Shown here one piece after another: positions 32,596 through 41,929 of a stretch of 64,000 bases of DNA. Source of the DNA: Anaerovibrio lipolyticus DSM 3074 (GTDB lineage Bacteria > Bacillota > Negativicutes > Selenomonadales > Selenomonadaceae); NCBI RefSeq assembly GCF_900141865.1, contig NZ_FQYW01000007.1:109234-173233 (forward strand). Direction: 5' to 3'. A model generated the notes under the pieces. It saw nothing but the letters and a program-made list of their open reading frames with translations. It was not told the origin of the DNA and did not search any database. Position 1 is the first letter of the stretch; each line of letters begins with the position of its first letter. The position numbers and the translations under genes are program-made.

Positions 32596-33389
32596 TGCTA
32601 AATATTGAAAATATCAAGAAAACCTTTAATCCGGGCACCATTACGGAAAAGGTGGCCCTGCGAGGGGTGTCGCTGCACCTGAAGCCAGGAGATTTCGTAA
32701 CGGTAATCGGCGGTAATGGTGCGGGAAAATCCACCCTTATGAATGCCATTGCAGGCACCTTCAAGGTGGATGCTGGTAAAATTGTTATTGATGGCAAGGA
32801 TATCACCAAGCTGCCGGAGCATAAGCGGGCAAAGTATATTGGGCGTGTATTCCAGGATCCTATGATGGGTACTGCTGCCAACATGCAAATTGAGGAGAAT
32901 CTGGCCATTGCCTCACGCCGTGGACAGTTCCCAACCCTGCGGTGGAGTGCCCCGGAGGCTCAGCGGGCTTATTTCCGGGAGCAGCTGAAGCCCTTGAATC
33001 TCGGCCTTGAGGATCGTCTGGAATCCAAGGTGGGACTCCTTTCCGGTGGCCAGCGTCAGGCTTTGACCTTGCTTATGGCTACCATGGTGGAGCCAAAGCT
33101 GTTGCTTTTAGACGAGCATACTGCGGCCCTGGACCCAAAGACTGCGGCTCAGGTGCTGGAGCTTACCAATAGCATTGTAAACAGCCGCAAGCTCACCACC
33201 CTGATGATAACCCACAATATGAGGGATGCTTTGTCCTGTGGCAATCGTCTGATTATGCTCCATGAGGGCAGAATCCTCATTGATGTAAGTGGCGAGGAAA
33301 AGAAAAGCCTCACTATCAAGGACCTGCTGGCTATGTTTGAGAAGGCTGCAGGCAGCGAGCTTAATTCCGATGCACTGTTGTTAAGTTAA
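32595..33389 (+). CDS. ABC transporter ATP-binding protein (TrpZ-like)
   Basis: A 264-residue ATPase. Walker A is Gly-Gly-Asn-Gly-Ala-Gly-Lys-Ser-Thr, the signature Leu-Ser-Gly-Gly-Gln-Arg-Gln and Walker B Leu-Leu-Leu-Leu-Asp-Glu-His; the switch His is in Ile-Thr-His-Asn. Complete and standard. Completes a binding protein, permease, ATPase set in one operon, sharing tight spacing and a terminator. Confidence 0.9.
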   Translation: MLNIENIKKTFNPGTITEKVALRGVSLHLKPGDFVTVIGGNGAGKSTLMNAIAGTFKVDAGKIVIDGKDITKLPEHKRAKYIGRVFQDPMMGTAANMQIEENLAIASRRGQFPTLRWSAPEAQRAYFREQLKPLNLGLEDRLESKVGLLSGGQRQALTLLMATMVEPKLLLLDEHTAALDPKTAAQVLELTNSIVNSRKLTTLMITHNMRDALSCGNRLIMLHEGRILIDVSGEEKKSLTIKDLLAMFEKAAGSELNSDALLLS

Positions 33390-33465
33390 TAATTAAATTC
33401 TGAATATACACTGGCCGGCTGCCATGCGAGAGAAAATGCTGCCGGGACTAAATTAGTATTTTTTG

Positions 33466-33501
33466 AAACTCCTGTAATTTTTGCAGGAGTTTAATTTTTT
33501 T
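33466..33501 (+). terminator. Terminator of the ABC importer operon
   Basis: Perfect 9-bp stem AAACTCCTG / CAGGAGTTT followed by AATTTTTTTT. Confidence 0.85.
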
Positions 33502-33614
33502 TGTGGAATAAATCAAGTACAGTATTTGATTGTCAATGGAAGCTGACAATAAGCTAGTTAATTTTAGTTAATAATAGTAATACCATGTTTTCAAATATGT
33601 AAGGAGGCTTTACT

Positions 33615-35651
33615 ATGGGTATTAAAGGAAAAATGCTGGTAGGGACGCTGCCCGTTGTAATTTTGGGTATGCTTATTCTTACCATAGTTTCAGTGGTGTC
33701 TTCCAGTGGAAGCTTGGGAACTCAGATAGAGAACACCATGAATTCAGAGCTGAAGGCCAATGTGAATTATATTAATGAAAAGCTGAATATGGCCCGTTCT
33801 ACTGCAGTGAACACGGCCCGTTTCGTTGGCGCCACATACAAGAATGCTCCAATGGATACCTTTAAGGCTGTTATCGGCAAGACCATCCAGAAGGACGATT
33901 TCTTCTATGGAAGTGGTATCTGGTTTGAGCCTTTTGCCTTTGATGCATCCCAGGAATATATGGGACCATATTGGTACAAGGATGGGGGCTCCATCAAGGA
34001 AACCTATGAGTACAGCAATGCGGAGTACAATTATTTTACTCAGGAATATTATAAAAATGCCAAGGGGGAAGGTAAAGAGGGTGCTTTAATCACCGATCCA
34101 TATTATGATCCGACCTCCAAGGTAGTTATGTCCACCTGTTCTGCACCTATTTTTGACCTGTCCGGCCAGTATGTGGGTTGTATAACAGTGGATTTCTCCC
34201 TCAAAGAAATCAGCGAGCTCATGGCTAGCATCAAGGTTGGTGAAAATGGCAAAGCAATTTTGGTTACCTCTGATGGTACCTATGTATATTCAGAAAATCC
34301 TGCCGATGTGGAAAATGGTGTTAAAATCACCGAGGATGCAAACAAGAGCTTGGCCGCTTCGGCTAAGGCTCTGCTTAGCAATGAAAGTGGCATGACGGAA
34401 TTTGATGATAATAATCTGTATTTTGCCACTGTACCGGGGGTAAACTGGAAGCTGGCAATTAAGATGCCACAGGAAGAAATCAATGCACCGGCAGTAACCC
34501 TCACCGAGATTATGATTTTTGTTTGTGTCGTTATGATTGCTCTCTGCGTAGGCAGTATTGTATATCAGGCAAACAATATGGTTTCCAGAATCGATGCTCT
34601 TGGTGCCAATATGAGTGAGATGGCCAAGGGTAATTTGCGCCTGAATCCTTTGAATGTAGATTCCAAGGATGAATTGGGGCAGATGGCAGAAGGCTTTAAT
34701 ACCATGCTTCATAATTTGAAGGGCATAATTACTCAGACCATGAATACCGCAGAACAGGTGGCCGCATCCAGTGAGGAGCTGACAGCCAGCTCCCAGCAGG
34801 CAGCAGAGGCAGCAACCCATGTGGCACAGTCCGTTGTTGATGTGGCCGGAGGTATGGAAAAGCAGCTGTCCAGCATGGATGAGGCTAAGCACAGTATAGA
34901 TTCCGCCTTTGGGGATATCAGTGTAATGACTGATAAGGCCGGCAGTGTTACGGAGAATACAGAGCAGATGGCCGGAGCTGCAGATACTGGTGCTCAGCTG
35001 ATGCAGAACGCCATGGAAAAGATTAACAATATCGAAAGAAGCGTTGCTAATTCTGCTGAGGTAGTTAAAAAACTGGGCGAAAACTCCGCACAGATCGGTG
35101 AAATCGTTGACAGTATTTCCTCCATTGCTGACCAGACCAATTTGCTGGCCCTTAATGCAGCTATTGAGGCAGCCCGCGCTGGCGAGGCTGGTCGTGGCTT
35201 TGCTGTAGTAGCTGAGGAGGTTCGCAAGCTGGCAGAGCAGTCCCAGGAGTCTGCTGAGCAAATCAAGAACCGTATTTCCGTTATTCAAGGCGATACCAAG
35301 GAAGCTGTGGATGCTATGGAATCCGGTACCCAGGAGGTTGCTATGGGTACACAGGCTATCCGTGATGTGGGCGAGCAGTTTAAGGATATCACAGCCCGTG
35401 TATCCTCCATCAAGAATGAAATGGAAGAAATCAATGCCGCAGTTCAGACCGTATCCAAGGGGATGCAGGATGTGGTAGGTTCTATGGACAACATTGACAA
35501 GGTTTGCCGTGATACCTCTGAGGAGACCCAGACTATTTCCGCAGCAGCTGAGGAACAGTCCGCCTCCAGCGAGGAAATTGCTGCCGCCGCCAATGCCCTG
35601 TCCAGCCTGGCTACTGATTTGCAGACAGCCATGGGCAAGTTCAAGGTATGA
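33615..35651 (+). CDS. Methyl-accepting chemotaxis protein with dCache sensor
   Basis: A 678-residue chemoreceptor. A first transmembrane helix (about 8-28) precedes a periplasmic double-Cache-type domain (about 40-290), then a second helix (about 297-318), a HAMP domain and a long coiled-coil signalling domain with the hairpin tip ([16 protein letters not shown]). Cache sensors usually bind amino or organic acids. It lies 225 bases after an ABC importer operon that might share its ligand; that is speculative. Ribosome site AAGGAGG. Confidence 0.93.
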   Translation: MGIKGKMLVGTLPVVILGMLILTIVSVVSSSGSLGTQIENTMNSELKANVNYINEKLNMARSTAVNTARFVGATYKNAPMDTFKAVIGKTIQKDDFFYGSGIWFEPFAFDASQEYMGPYWYKDGGSIKETYEYSNAEYNYFTQEYYKNAKGEGKEGALITDPYYDPTSKVVMSTCSAPIFDLSGQYVGCITVDFSLKEISELMASIKVGENGKAILVTSDGTYVYSENPADVENGVKITEDANKSLAASAKALLSNESGMTEFDDNNLYFATVPGVNWKLAIKMPQEEINAPAVTLTEIMIFVCVVMIALCVGSIVYQANNMVSRIDALGANMSEMAKGNLRLNPLNVDSKDELGQMAEGFNTMLHNLKGIITQTMNTAEQVAASSEELTASSQQAAEAATHVAQSVVDVAGGMEKQLSSMDEAKHSIDSAFGDISVMTDKAGSVTENTEQMAGAADTGAQLMQNAMEKINNIERSVANSAEVVKKLGENSAQIGEIVDSISSIADQTNLLALNAAIEAARAGEAGRGFAVVAEEVRKLAEQSQESAEQIKNRISVIQGDTKEAVDAMESGTQEVAMGTQAIRDVGEQFKDITARVSSIKNEMEEINAAVQTVSKGMQDVVGSMDNIDKVCRDTSEETQTISAAAEEQSASSEEIAAAANALSSLATDLQTAMGKFKV

Positions 35652-35705
35652 TTTGGAAGCGTAAACGAAAATTTGCAATGTAGAAATTCATATAATTAAA
35701 AATAT

Positions 35706-35750
35706 GAGCCATGATAAGATGAATTTACACCATATCATGGCTCTTATTTT
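35706..35750 (+). terminator. Terminator of the Cache chemoreceptor gene
   Basis: Perfect 11-bp stem GAGCCATGATA / TATCATGGCTC (35706-35716 with 35733-35743), then TTATTTTG. Confidence 0.85.
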
Positions 35751-35879
35751 GTTATAGGACTTTAGTAACGAAATAAAATAATGCTTTACATGATATAGTT
35801 GTTAATTATATTTTGCGTTGACAATAAATTCATCTGATGATACCATGAGGAATGTATTTTAGAACAATATAATAAAGGG

Positions 35880-36035
35880 TTAGGTGTCGCAAGACTTAAT
35901 AGAAAAGTCGGTTAAATGCCGGCGCGGTCACGCCACTGTATCGGGGAGCGAATCTGCACGCAATGCCACTGGGGAAACCTGGGAAGGAGCGGAGGAGCCA
36001 TGATCCGGAGCCAGGAGAACTGCCTAATTAACAAT
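35880..36035 (+). promoter_or_regulatory. Cobalamin (AdoCbl-type) riboswitch
   Basis: Contains the conserved B12-box: the GCCACTG motif twice (CGCCACTGTATC region and ATGCCACTGGGG) and AGCCAGGAGAACTGCC near 36009-36025, together with the P1/P3 pairing elements. When cobalamin is bound it should favour the downstream terminator (36080-36110) and silence the binding-protein and receptor genes. Confidence 0.92.
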
Positions 36036-36079
36036 CACCGTTTGACCTACGAGAGATGGGAAGGGGATTAGCGAGTTTT

Positions 36080-36110
36080 AAGCCGTCCTTTTTTCATTGG
36101 GGCGGTTTTT
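36080..36110 (+). terminator. Expression-platform terminator of the riboswitch
   Basis: Hairpin AAGCCGTCC / GGGGCGGTTTTT, 45 bases after the aptamer, before the TTG start of the lipoprotein gene. Confidence 0.75.
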
Positions 36111-36150
36111 ATATTGCTTTGGTTATTTTATTTGTTCGGAGGAAAGAACA

Positions 36151-37143
36151 TTGAATAGATTTATTAAGTGGAATATTGCAGTCCTTATGTTGCTGGTGCT
36201 TATTTCTTTGGTTGGCTGTAAGCAGGACACAAAAACTGCAGATACTTCGGCAGCTTATACAGTTACAGATATTCAGGGTACCAAGGTTACTATCCCTGCC
36301 AAGCCTAAGAGGATATTAACCATGTCCATGAGCACCGATGAAATGATGCTGGGGCTGGTGGAGCCGGAGCGCATGGTGGCAGTTAATTCCTTGTTGGATG
36401 ATCCTTCCAGTTCCAATATGGTGGAGCTGGGAAAGCAGGTACCGACAAAAATAAAATATCCATCTGTTGAGGAGATAGCAGCACTTCAGCCGGATTTGGT
36501 TATCGAGCCGGATTGGGGAGATCTTTCAAGAGTGGCGGCCCTAAGGGATTTGGGAATCCCGGTGGTGGTTTGCAAGGGACCAAAGAATTTACAGGATATA
36601 AAGGAAACTATTACTCTGTTGGCCCAGGCTGTGGGGGAGCCCCAGCGGGGAGATATTCTTTTAAAAAAGATGGATGAAAAGCTTGGGGAAATCAAGGCCA
36701 AGGTGGCAGAAATTCCTCAGTCAGAGCGAAAAAGCGTATTGCTAATATCCCTTATGAAGGATTACGGCGGTGCGGGCTGTGCCTTTGATGAGGCCTGTCA
36801 GCTGGCGGGGGTAATAAATGGTGCTGCCGCTGCGGGTATCCAAAATGGACAGATTATGACCAAGGAAAAAATGGTGGACATAAATCCAGATTTTTTGTTT
36901 CTGCCATCCTATAACAATCATGGAGAGGTGGATATCAACCGTATCCGGTCTGAATACATAAATGACCCGGGGCTACAGGGAATGAAAGCCATTAAAAATG
37001 GTGCCCTGCTGATGCCAGATGAGGGTTATATATATAATTGCTCACAGGATTTTGTTTTTGCGGTTCAGGAGATTGCCTATCGGGTATATGGTGACAAATT
37101 CAAGCTGGAGCCACAACAATATCTGTCGGCTGTTGAGAGGTAA
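36151..37143 (+). CDS. Cobalamin/iron-siderophore-type substrate-binding lipoprotein (BtuF-like)
   Basis: A 330-residue lipoprotein. After a short basic N-terminus, a hydrophobic segment ends in Leu-Val-Gly-Cys, the lipidation site. The rest is a class III periplasmic-binding protein (BtuF/FhuD fold) with the Ile-Ala-Ala-Leu-Gln-Pro-Asp-Leu-Val segment. TTG 36151 follows CGGAGG and lies after the riboswitch. Riboswitch control points to cobalamin or a corrinoid. No BtuCD permease or ATPase is adjacent. Confidence 0.85.
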   Translation: MNRFIKWNIAVLMLLVLISLVGCKQDTKTADTSAAYTVTDIQGTKVTIPAKPKRILTMSMSTDEMMLGLVEPERMVAVNSLLDDPSSSNMVELGKQVPTKIKYPSVEEIAALQPDLVIEPDWGDLSRVAALRDLGIPVVVCKGPKNLQDIKETITLLAQAVGEPQRGDILLKKMDEKLGEIKAKVAEIPQSERKSVLLISLMKDYGGAGCAFDEACQLAGVINGAAAAGIQNGQIMTKEKMVDINPDFLFLPSYNNHGEVDINRIRSEYINDPGLQGMKAIKNGALLMPDEGYIYNCSQDFVFAVQEIAYRVYGDKFKLEPQQYLSAVER

Positions 37144-37158
37144 TAGGAGGAATATGTA

Positions 37159-39009
37159 ATGCAAAGGGATTTGAAGAAAATGGTGTTGGCCTCATTGGCT
37201 CTGGGTATGCTGTACTCTGGTACGGCAGTGTGCCAGGCTGAAGCTGTGGCCCAGGATGATGATATTGTGGATGTGGTAGTTACGGCGGAGCGTATGCCAT
37301 CATCCCGTATGAGCACTCCTGCTGATGTAACAGTTATCACCGCTGAGCAGATTGAGGATAATCACTACAGCGATGTAGCTGAAGCTCTTACCCATGTAAA
37401 TGGTGTGGTTGTGAACAATGGTAACTCCAATGGTGACCAAGAAGTAGTTATCAATGGTGACCAACGTGTTGTGATTATGATTGATGGCCAGCGTCTGAAT
37501 AATGACCAGGGCTCCATGGGCCGGGCCAGTGCTAATTTGGGGATGATTCCTTCTGTAAAGAATATTGAGCGCATTGAGGTGGTAAAAGGGGCCGGTTCTG
37601 CTCTCTACGGTAGTGATGCTGTAGGTGGTGTGGTAAATATTATCACCAAGAAGGGCAGCATGGCAGAGACCACCTTGGATATGAATATAGGTTCCTTTGG
37701 TACGCATAATTTGGAGCTTAGTAATCAAGGAAGTGAAGGCGATTGGAGCTGGTTTGCTACCGCTGGACTTCAGGAAAGGGATTATTATAGGTATAAAGGT
37801 GATAATGGGGAAGATGTTCGTCGCAATAACAGCGGCTATAATAAGAAAAGCCTCTATTTACGCCTTGATAAAAAATTCACGGATAGTGATTCTCTAAGAC
37901 TTATGTTCACCCATAGACAAGCGGATGCTGGTATTCAGGAAGATGCTTTATTACGTCATCAGGATCACAATTATAATTATGGTTCTATTACCTATAATTT
38001 TAAGGAAAATCAGCCTGTACAGGGATTCTTGCGCTATGGGGTCAACTACAAGAGCACCGATTATCAGGGAAAATATGACACTCACAGCCATAGCTTGGAA
38101 TATCAGAATGGTTGGCAGCTAGGCAACCATAAAATCGTTGCTGGCGGTGAATGGCGTAAGAGTTCTTCCACAAACAAACAGAGCGGTTACGAGGATAAGG
38201 ATATCACCACCTATGGTTTATTTGTGCAGGATACCATCAAGCTTGATGACCAGTGGACCTTTGTACCGGGTTTACGGATGGATCATCACGATGCTTTTGG
38301 TACCCATTGGTCTCCAAAGGCAGCTCTCAATTATCAGCCAACTAAGCAGACCAGATTGTATGCTTCTTGGGGTAAGGTCTTTAAGGCTCCTACAGCTGAT
38401 GATATGTTCTATACTGATGCTTGGATGAAGGGTAATCCAAATCTGAAGCCTGAGTCCGGCCATGTAGAAACCGTTGGAGTAACCCATGAATTTTCCGAAA
38501 AGGCCATTTTGGATGTGAATTACTTCTGGAGTGATATTGATGATGCTATTAAATGGGTATACAACCCAGTTACTTTCTTGACTGATGCTAAAAATGTGTC
38601 CAATGAAAAGAAGCAGGGAATTAATATTTCTTTGAATGGTGCTTTGTCTGACCGTTGGTCCTATGAGGCTGGTTACTCATATATTAGCAGCAAGACTGAT
38701 GACAAACAGGTTTCTTATTATGAGCCAAATGGGTATCGTTTGGGGGTTCATTATAAATGTGACCGGTGGAAGGCTAACCTTATGGGGCGCTTCGGCAGTG
38801 GCCTTGATGATTCGGCTTATGGTCGCAACCACTATGCTATTTGGGATTTCAACACTAGTTACAAGGCAACGGATAATATAGATATCTATTTCAAGATTAA
38901 TAATATTACTAATCAGGTATATTATGTGGTACCTAAATCTACTTATACAGGCTTCTATTATCCTCTTCAGGGTCGTACCTTCATCGTTGGTGCAAATATT
39001 AAATTCTAA
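37159..39009 (+). CDS. TonB-dependent outer-membrane receptor, BtuB-like
   Basis: A 616-residue outer-membrane protein. Signal peptide of about 25 residues, a TonB box (Asp-Val-Val-Val-Thr-Ala-Glu), a plug domain (about 50-165) and a 22-strand barrel ending in Ile-Lys-Phe, the usual C-terminal Phe of porins and receptors. With the riboswitch upstream, corrinoid uptake is the best guess. This is direct proof of an outer membrane in the organism. AGGAGG precedes ATG 37159. Confidence 0.93.
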   Translation: MQRDLKKMVLASLALGMLYSGTAVCQAEAVAQDDDIVDVVVTAERMPSSRMSTPADVTVITAEQIEDNHYSDVAEALTHVNGVVVNNGNSNGDQEVVINGDQRVVIMIDGQRLNNDQGSMGRASANLGMIPSVKNIERIEVVKGAGSALYGSDAVGGVVNIITKKGSMAETTLDMNIGSFGTHNLELSNQGSEGDWSWFATAGLQERDYYRYKGDNGEDVRRNNSGYNKKSLYLRLDKKFTDSDSLRLMFTHRQADAGIQEDALLRHQDHNYNYGSITYNFKENQPVQGFLRYGVNYKSTDYQGKYDTHSHSLEYQNGWQLGNHKIVAGGEWRKSSSTNKQSGYEDKDITTYGLFVQDTIKLDDQWTFVPGLRMDHHDAFGTHWSPKAALNYQPTKQTRLYASWGKVFKAPTADDMFYTDAWMKGNPNLKPESGHVETVGVTHEFSEKAILDVNYFWSDIDDAIKWVYNPVTFLTDAKNVSNEKKQGINISLNGALSDRWSYEAGYSYISSKTDDKQVSYYEPNGYRLGVHYKCDRWKANLMGRFGSGLDDSAYGRNHYAIWDFNTSYKATDNIDIYFKINNITNQVYYVVPKSTYTGFYYPLQGRTFIVGANIKF

Positions 39010-39050
39010 TAAAATTAAACAACATTAAAATACAGTTATTTTACATTTCA

Positions 39051-39081
39051 AAAGCTGCTCATCACTGGGCAGCTTTCCTTT
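39051..39081 (+). terminator. Terminator after the TonB receptor gene
   Basis: Perfect 10-bp stem AAAGCTGCTC/GGGCAGCTTT (with G:U) and six-base loop, then CCTTTTG. Confidence 0.75.
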
Positions 39082-39190
39082 TGGGATAGTTCGTTTTTGA
39101 AGATATTGTGGGAGAAATAGGGGAAGGAAGTATAGAAGGTGGCAAAATAGCTGGTAATATGGTTTAATTATTAGATGAGGTGATTGCGAA

Positions 39191-39982
39191 ATGAATGAAA
39201 CCAAAAAACTGGTGGAGATAGGCAATATTGTTTCCAACTGGGAATTATCCGCCGATGTTAATGCTCTTGTACTGGAGTGCCCAGATATTGTATCTGTGGC
39301 AAAGCCGGGTCAGTTCGTTATGATAAAAAATGAAATGGGCAGTACCTATCTGCGCCGTCCCTTTGGTGTAGCCGATGTGGACAAAGAGCAGGGGCTGTTG
39401 CTTCTTATATACCGCAAGGCTGGCAAGGGAACCCAGGAGCTGGCCCAGCTGGATGACGGGGCGCCTATCAGTGTGGAGGGCCCTTTGGGCAACGGCTTTT
39501 CCTTTAAAAATGAAGGCAGAACTCTCCTTATTGGCGGGGGCGTAGGCATTGCCCCTATTATTTATACTGCACGTCATTTGAGCAAGGAGCTGGATGGTCC
39601 TAAGCCTGTTATCCTTTTGGGAGTACGCAATCACAAGGAGCTGTTTTGGAGCGATTTCGTAGAGAATTTTGCTGAAAAGCTGGTATATACCACAGATGAT
39701 GGCTCGTACGGCCGCAAGGGCTTTGCCATTGATGCCATTCCGGACATACTGAAGGAATACCCGGACATTAAGCATATTAAGGTTTGTGGATCTACTGTTA
39801 TGATGAAGGGGATTGCAGAGCTGGCCATAAAACAGGGCATTGAGTGTGAGGTTTCTCTGGAAAAGCGCATGGCCTGTGGCTTTGGGGTGTGTCTTGGCTG
39901 TACCTTTGAGGGTAAGAGCGGCAAGCGTTGGAAGGTATGCGGTGACGGTCCAGTATTTGATGCAGAGGAGGTATTTGGCTGA
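39191..39982 (+). CDS. pyrK: Dihydroorotate dehydrogenase B, electron-transfer subunit
   Basis: A 263-residue FAD/[2Fe-2S] protein. The FAD site Leu-Arg-Arg-Pro-Phe-Gly is in the first third, the NAD-binding Gly-Gly-Gly-Val-Gly-Ile-Ala-Pro in the middle, and Cys-Gly-Phe-Gly-Val-Cys-Leu-Gly-Cys with a fourth Cys binds the iron-sulfur cluster. It passes electrons from PyrD to NAD+ in pyrimidine synthesis. It overlaps pyrD by one base (TGATG). Confidence 0.95.
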   Translation: MNETKKLVEIGNIVSNWELSADVNALVLECPDIVSVAKPGQFVMIKNEMGSTYLRRPFGVADVDKEQGLLLLIYRKAGKGTQELAQLDDGAPISVEGPLGNGFSFKNEGRTLLIGGGVGIAPIIYTARHLSKELDGPKPVILLGVRNHKELFWSDFVENFAEKLVYTTDDGSYGRKGFAIDAIPDILKEYPDIKHIKVCGSTVMMKGIAELAIKQGIECEVSLEKRMACGFGVCLGCTFEGKSGKRWKVCGDGPVFDAEEVFG

Positions 39983-40905
39983 TGAATTTAACAAGATTGG
40001 CAACTGATTTTGCCGGTATCAGAATGGCTACCCCTGTTATGGGAGCCTCCGGAACCTTCGGCTTTGGCGTTGAATACAGCGATTTCCTCGACTTAGATCA
40101 GGTGGGAGCTATTATTTCCAAGGGGCTGACCCCATTGCCAAGGGCTGGTAATGAAGGGGTGCGTATTGCAGAAACCCCATCTGGTATGCTTAATTGCATT
40201 GGGCTGGAAAATCCCGGCATTGATGTATTTTTAAGGGATATCCTTCCTAAGGTACGAAAGGAAGCCCCTAACACCGCTTTTATTGCCAATTTCTCCGGCA
40301 GCTCCGTGGAGGACTATGGCATAATGGCTGAGAAGCTGGATGTGGATGGGGTTGATGGTATTGAGGTCAACATTTCCTGTCCTAATGTTAAGGAGGGGGG
40401 CATCGTCTTTGGTACAGATCCCAAGGCTGCAGCTGCTGTTACCAAAGAGGTGAAGGCCCATACCACTAAGCCTGTTATTGTAAAGCTGTCACCTAATGTT
40501 ACGGATATTACAGTCATGGCCAGGGCCGTAGAGAAAGCCGGTGCTGATGCCTTGGCTCTGATTAATACCCTTACTGGCATGGTGATTGATATTAATACAT
40601 GGAAGCCACTTTTGGGCAATGTAACCGGGGGACTTTCGGGCCCTGCGGTAAAGCCTATTGCAGTGCGAATGGTGTATCAGGTGGCCCAGGCGGTTAACAT
40701 CCCTATTATGGGTTTGGGCGGCATTGCCACTGCTGAGGATGCCATCGAGTTCCTTTTGGCCGGTGCATCCACCGTTGCCGTAGGCGCCGAAAACTTCGTC
40801 CACCCAGACGCAGTGGTCCGTGTAGCCGAGGGAATCGATGCATATCTGGAAAAACATAACCTCAGCCATGTATCCGAGCTGGTGGGGAAGGTAAAAATCG
40901 GTTGA
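39982..40905 (+). CDS. pyrD: Dihydroorotate dehydrogenase B, catalytic subunit
   Basis: A 307-residue class 1B FMN enzyme. The Asn-Ile-Ser-Cys-Pro-Asn motif supplies the catalytic Cys, and Gly-Leu-Gly-Gly-Ile and the Leu-Ala-Gly-Ala-Ser-Thr-Val-Ala-Val-Gly region bind FMN. Together with PyrK it oxidises dihydroorotate to orotate with NAD+. The translational coupling (ATG inside the pyrK stop) is typical. The other pyr genes are elsewhere. Confidence 0.96.
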   Translation: MNLTRLATDFAGIRMATPVMGASGTFGFGVEYSDFLDLDQVGAIISKGLTPLPRAGNEGVRIAETPSGMLNCIGLENPGIDVFLRDILPKVRKEAPNTAFIANFSGSSVEDYGIMAEKLDVDGVDGIEVNISCPNVKEGGIVFGTDPKAAAAVTKEVKAHTTKPVIVKLSPNVTDITVMARAVEKAGADALALINTLTGMVIDINTWKPLLGNVTGGLSGPAVKPIAVRMVYQVAQAVNIPIMGLGGIATAEDAIEFLLAGASTVAVGAENFVHPDAVVRVAEGIDAYLEKHNLSHVSELVGKVKIG

Positions 40906-40925
40906 TATTAAAAATATAAAAATAC

Positions 40926-40981
40926 AAAAGGCATTTGTAGGTTTAGAATGCTAATTTTCTAAGCCTGGTAAATGCCTTTTT
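40926..40981 (+). terminator. Terminator of pyrKD
   Basis: AAAAGGCATTT pairs with AAATGCCTTTT across a loop containing an inner hairpin; T run follows. Confidence 0.75.
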
Positions 40982-40997
40982 ATGTATTCATAAGTAA

Positions 40998-41279
40998 AAA
41001 GGATTATATGAATTTATAATCTCTAATGCCGGGAACAATCCTTACTATGGTTTTAGTGCAGCCGGGATGGCATCAGGAGCAGCCCAAAAGGTTGTCAATA
41101 CGGTTGCTGATGTTGCCGATGCACCTTCAAAAACAAGTGAACATTATGGCAATAAGCTTCAGGATAAATTTGATCCACAGAAGCCAGGTAATATCTATGA
41201 TAATGCTGTTCATAAATACGGTAAGATGTCAGACTTAAATCCTAATGGCAGTAAAGATCCTTTTGAAGAAACTAAATAA
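40998..41279 (+). pseudogene. Remnant of a small hydrophilic protein gene
   Basis: The frame is open from 40998 and reads as coding (Asn-Asn-Pro-Tyr-Tyr-Gly-Phe-Ser) before the first ATG at 41067, which has no ribosome site. From that ATG the reading is 70 codons, rich in Asp, Asn, Lys and Pro. No start codon lies in the upstream part, so the 5' end appears lost. Not a recognised family. Confidence 0.4.
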
Positions 41280-41282
41280 AAT

Positions 41283-41312
41283 AAGAGTCAGCTTCCGGGC
41301 TGGCTCTTTCTA
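41283..41312 (+). terminator. Terminator after the remnant gene
   Basis: 10-bp stem AAGAGTCAGC / GCTGGCTCTT with a six-base loop, then TTCT. Confidence 0.65.
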
Positions 41313-41327
41313 ATGGGCATTGTTAAA

Positions 41328-41356
41328 TTGAATGGGGTATAGATGTTTGATATAAT
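41328..41356 (+). promoter_or_regulatory. Promoter of the holin-like toxin gene
   Basis: TTGAAT (41328-41333), 17 bases, TATAAT (41351-41356). The right repeat copy keeps the same layout with TAGAAT as -10. Confidence 0.65.
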
Positions 41357-41417
41357 GGACATCGAGGGGCATGTTGATGTGTCGGTTTCCTACCATCTTT
41401 TTTGGGAGGTGGTGCCT

Positions 41418-41495
41418 ATGGGTCTTTACGAGCAGCTATCCTTGTTGATAGCACTTCTAAACCTCTTGGTTGCCATTTTTACCTATGTAAAGTAA
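41418..41495 (+). CDS. Holin-like type I toxin peptide (TxpA/Hol-Tox type)
   Basis: A 25-residue peptide beginning MGLYEQLSLLIALLN and continuing with one hydrophobic span and a Lys at the end. The pattern Met-x-x-Tyr-Glu-x-Leu followed by a membrane helix is that of the Firmicute holin-like toxins, which are normally silenced by an antisense RNA. GGGAGGTGG precedes ATG 41418; a perfect 11-bp terminator follows at 41513. Too short for automated calling but well supported by site, promoter and terminator. Confidence 0.75.
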   Translation: MGLYEQLSLLIALLNLLVAIFTYVK

Positions 41496-41512
41496 ATTAC
41501 AAGGGTAAATAT

Positions 41513-41545
41513 AAAACCGACCATTTGCCGTGGTCGGTTTTACTG
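41513..41545. terminator. Terminator of the toxin gene
   Basis: Perfect 11-bp stem AAAACCGACCA / TGGTCGGTTTT (41513-41523 with 41531-41541). A and T flanks allow bidirectional use, as needed by an antisense partner. Confidence 0.75.
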
Positions 41546-41633
41546 AGATTATAAATTCTGAGGAAACTGACGGAGCAAACATCAACTGCCTCTTTTCTTA
41601 TGCTCATTATATCATACGTAATCCTAAAGTCAA

Positions 41634-41915
41634 TTATCTCTCCAGAGCGTTAAGCTTCTTACTCATTTCTGCAATCTGCTGGTTTTGCTGTTTAATAATT
41701 TCAGCTAATTCAGCTACCATTTGCTTAGTTTCTGTTAATCCACGAGATTGTGAATTAATACATTTAGTTAAGCTTGGTGCGTATGCAGCCAAAACATGAT
41801 CCAGATCATTTGTACCAAAGGTTTGTACTATAGCAGCCGATTCGTGGCCGGTAGTCTGCGGATTACCGTCTTTATCATAAGGTTCATGATTAACACCGGA
41901 ACCAAACCATCCCAT
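41634..41915 (-). CDS. Small protein with C-terminal coiled coil
   Basis: A 93-residue protein. The N-terminus (Gly-Trp-Phe-Gly-Ser-Gly-Val-Asn) and a middle helix are followed by a coiled coil (about 62-93, Gln/Lys/Glu-rich heptads). No family recognised. ATG 41915 was chosen because AAAGG lies nine bases upstream; the frame extends three codons further. It follows the Fic toxin gene on the same strand by 14 bases and may be a third component of that operon. Confidence 0.6.
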   Translation of the reverse strand: MGWFGSGVNHEPYDKDGNPQTTGHESAAIVQTFGTNDLDHVLAAYAPSLTKCINSQSRGLTETKQMVAELAEIIKQQNQQIAEMSKKLNALER

Positions 41916-41929
41916 AAATATCATCCTTT

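Larger units (their letters stand above)
41283..41416 (+). repeat. Direct repeat, left copy (terminator + promoter block)
   Basis: About 130 bases that match 43184-43317: hairpin AAGAGTCAGC / GCTGGCTCTTT, then a promoter (TTGAAT, 17 bases, TATAAT) and the GTTGATGTGTCGGTTTCC stretch with GGTGGTGCC. Only the left copy is followed by a working toxin ORF. Confidence 0.75.

Noticed and set aside
34290..35678. A 462-codon open reading frame on the reverse strand opposite the Cache chemoreceptor gene
   Set aside because: Its sequence is rich in Cys, His and Gly, with no ribosome site or recognisable domain; it mirrors the codon use of the conserved chemoreceptor on the other strand.
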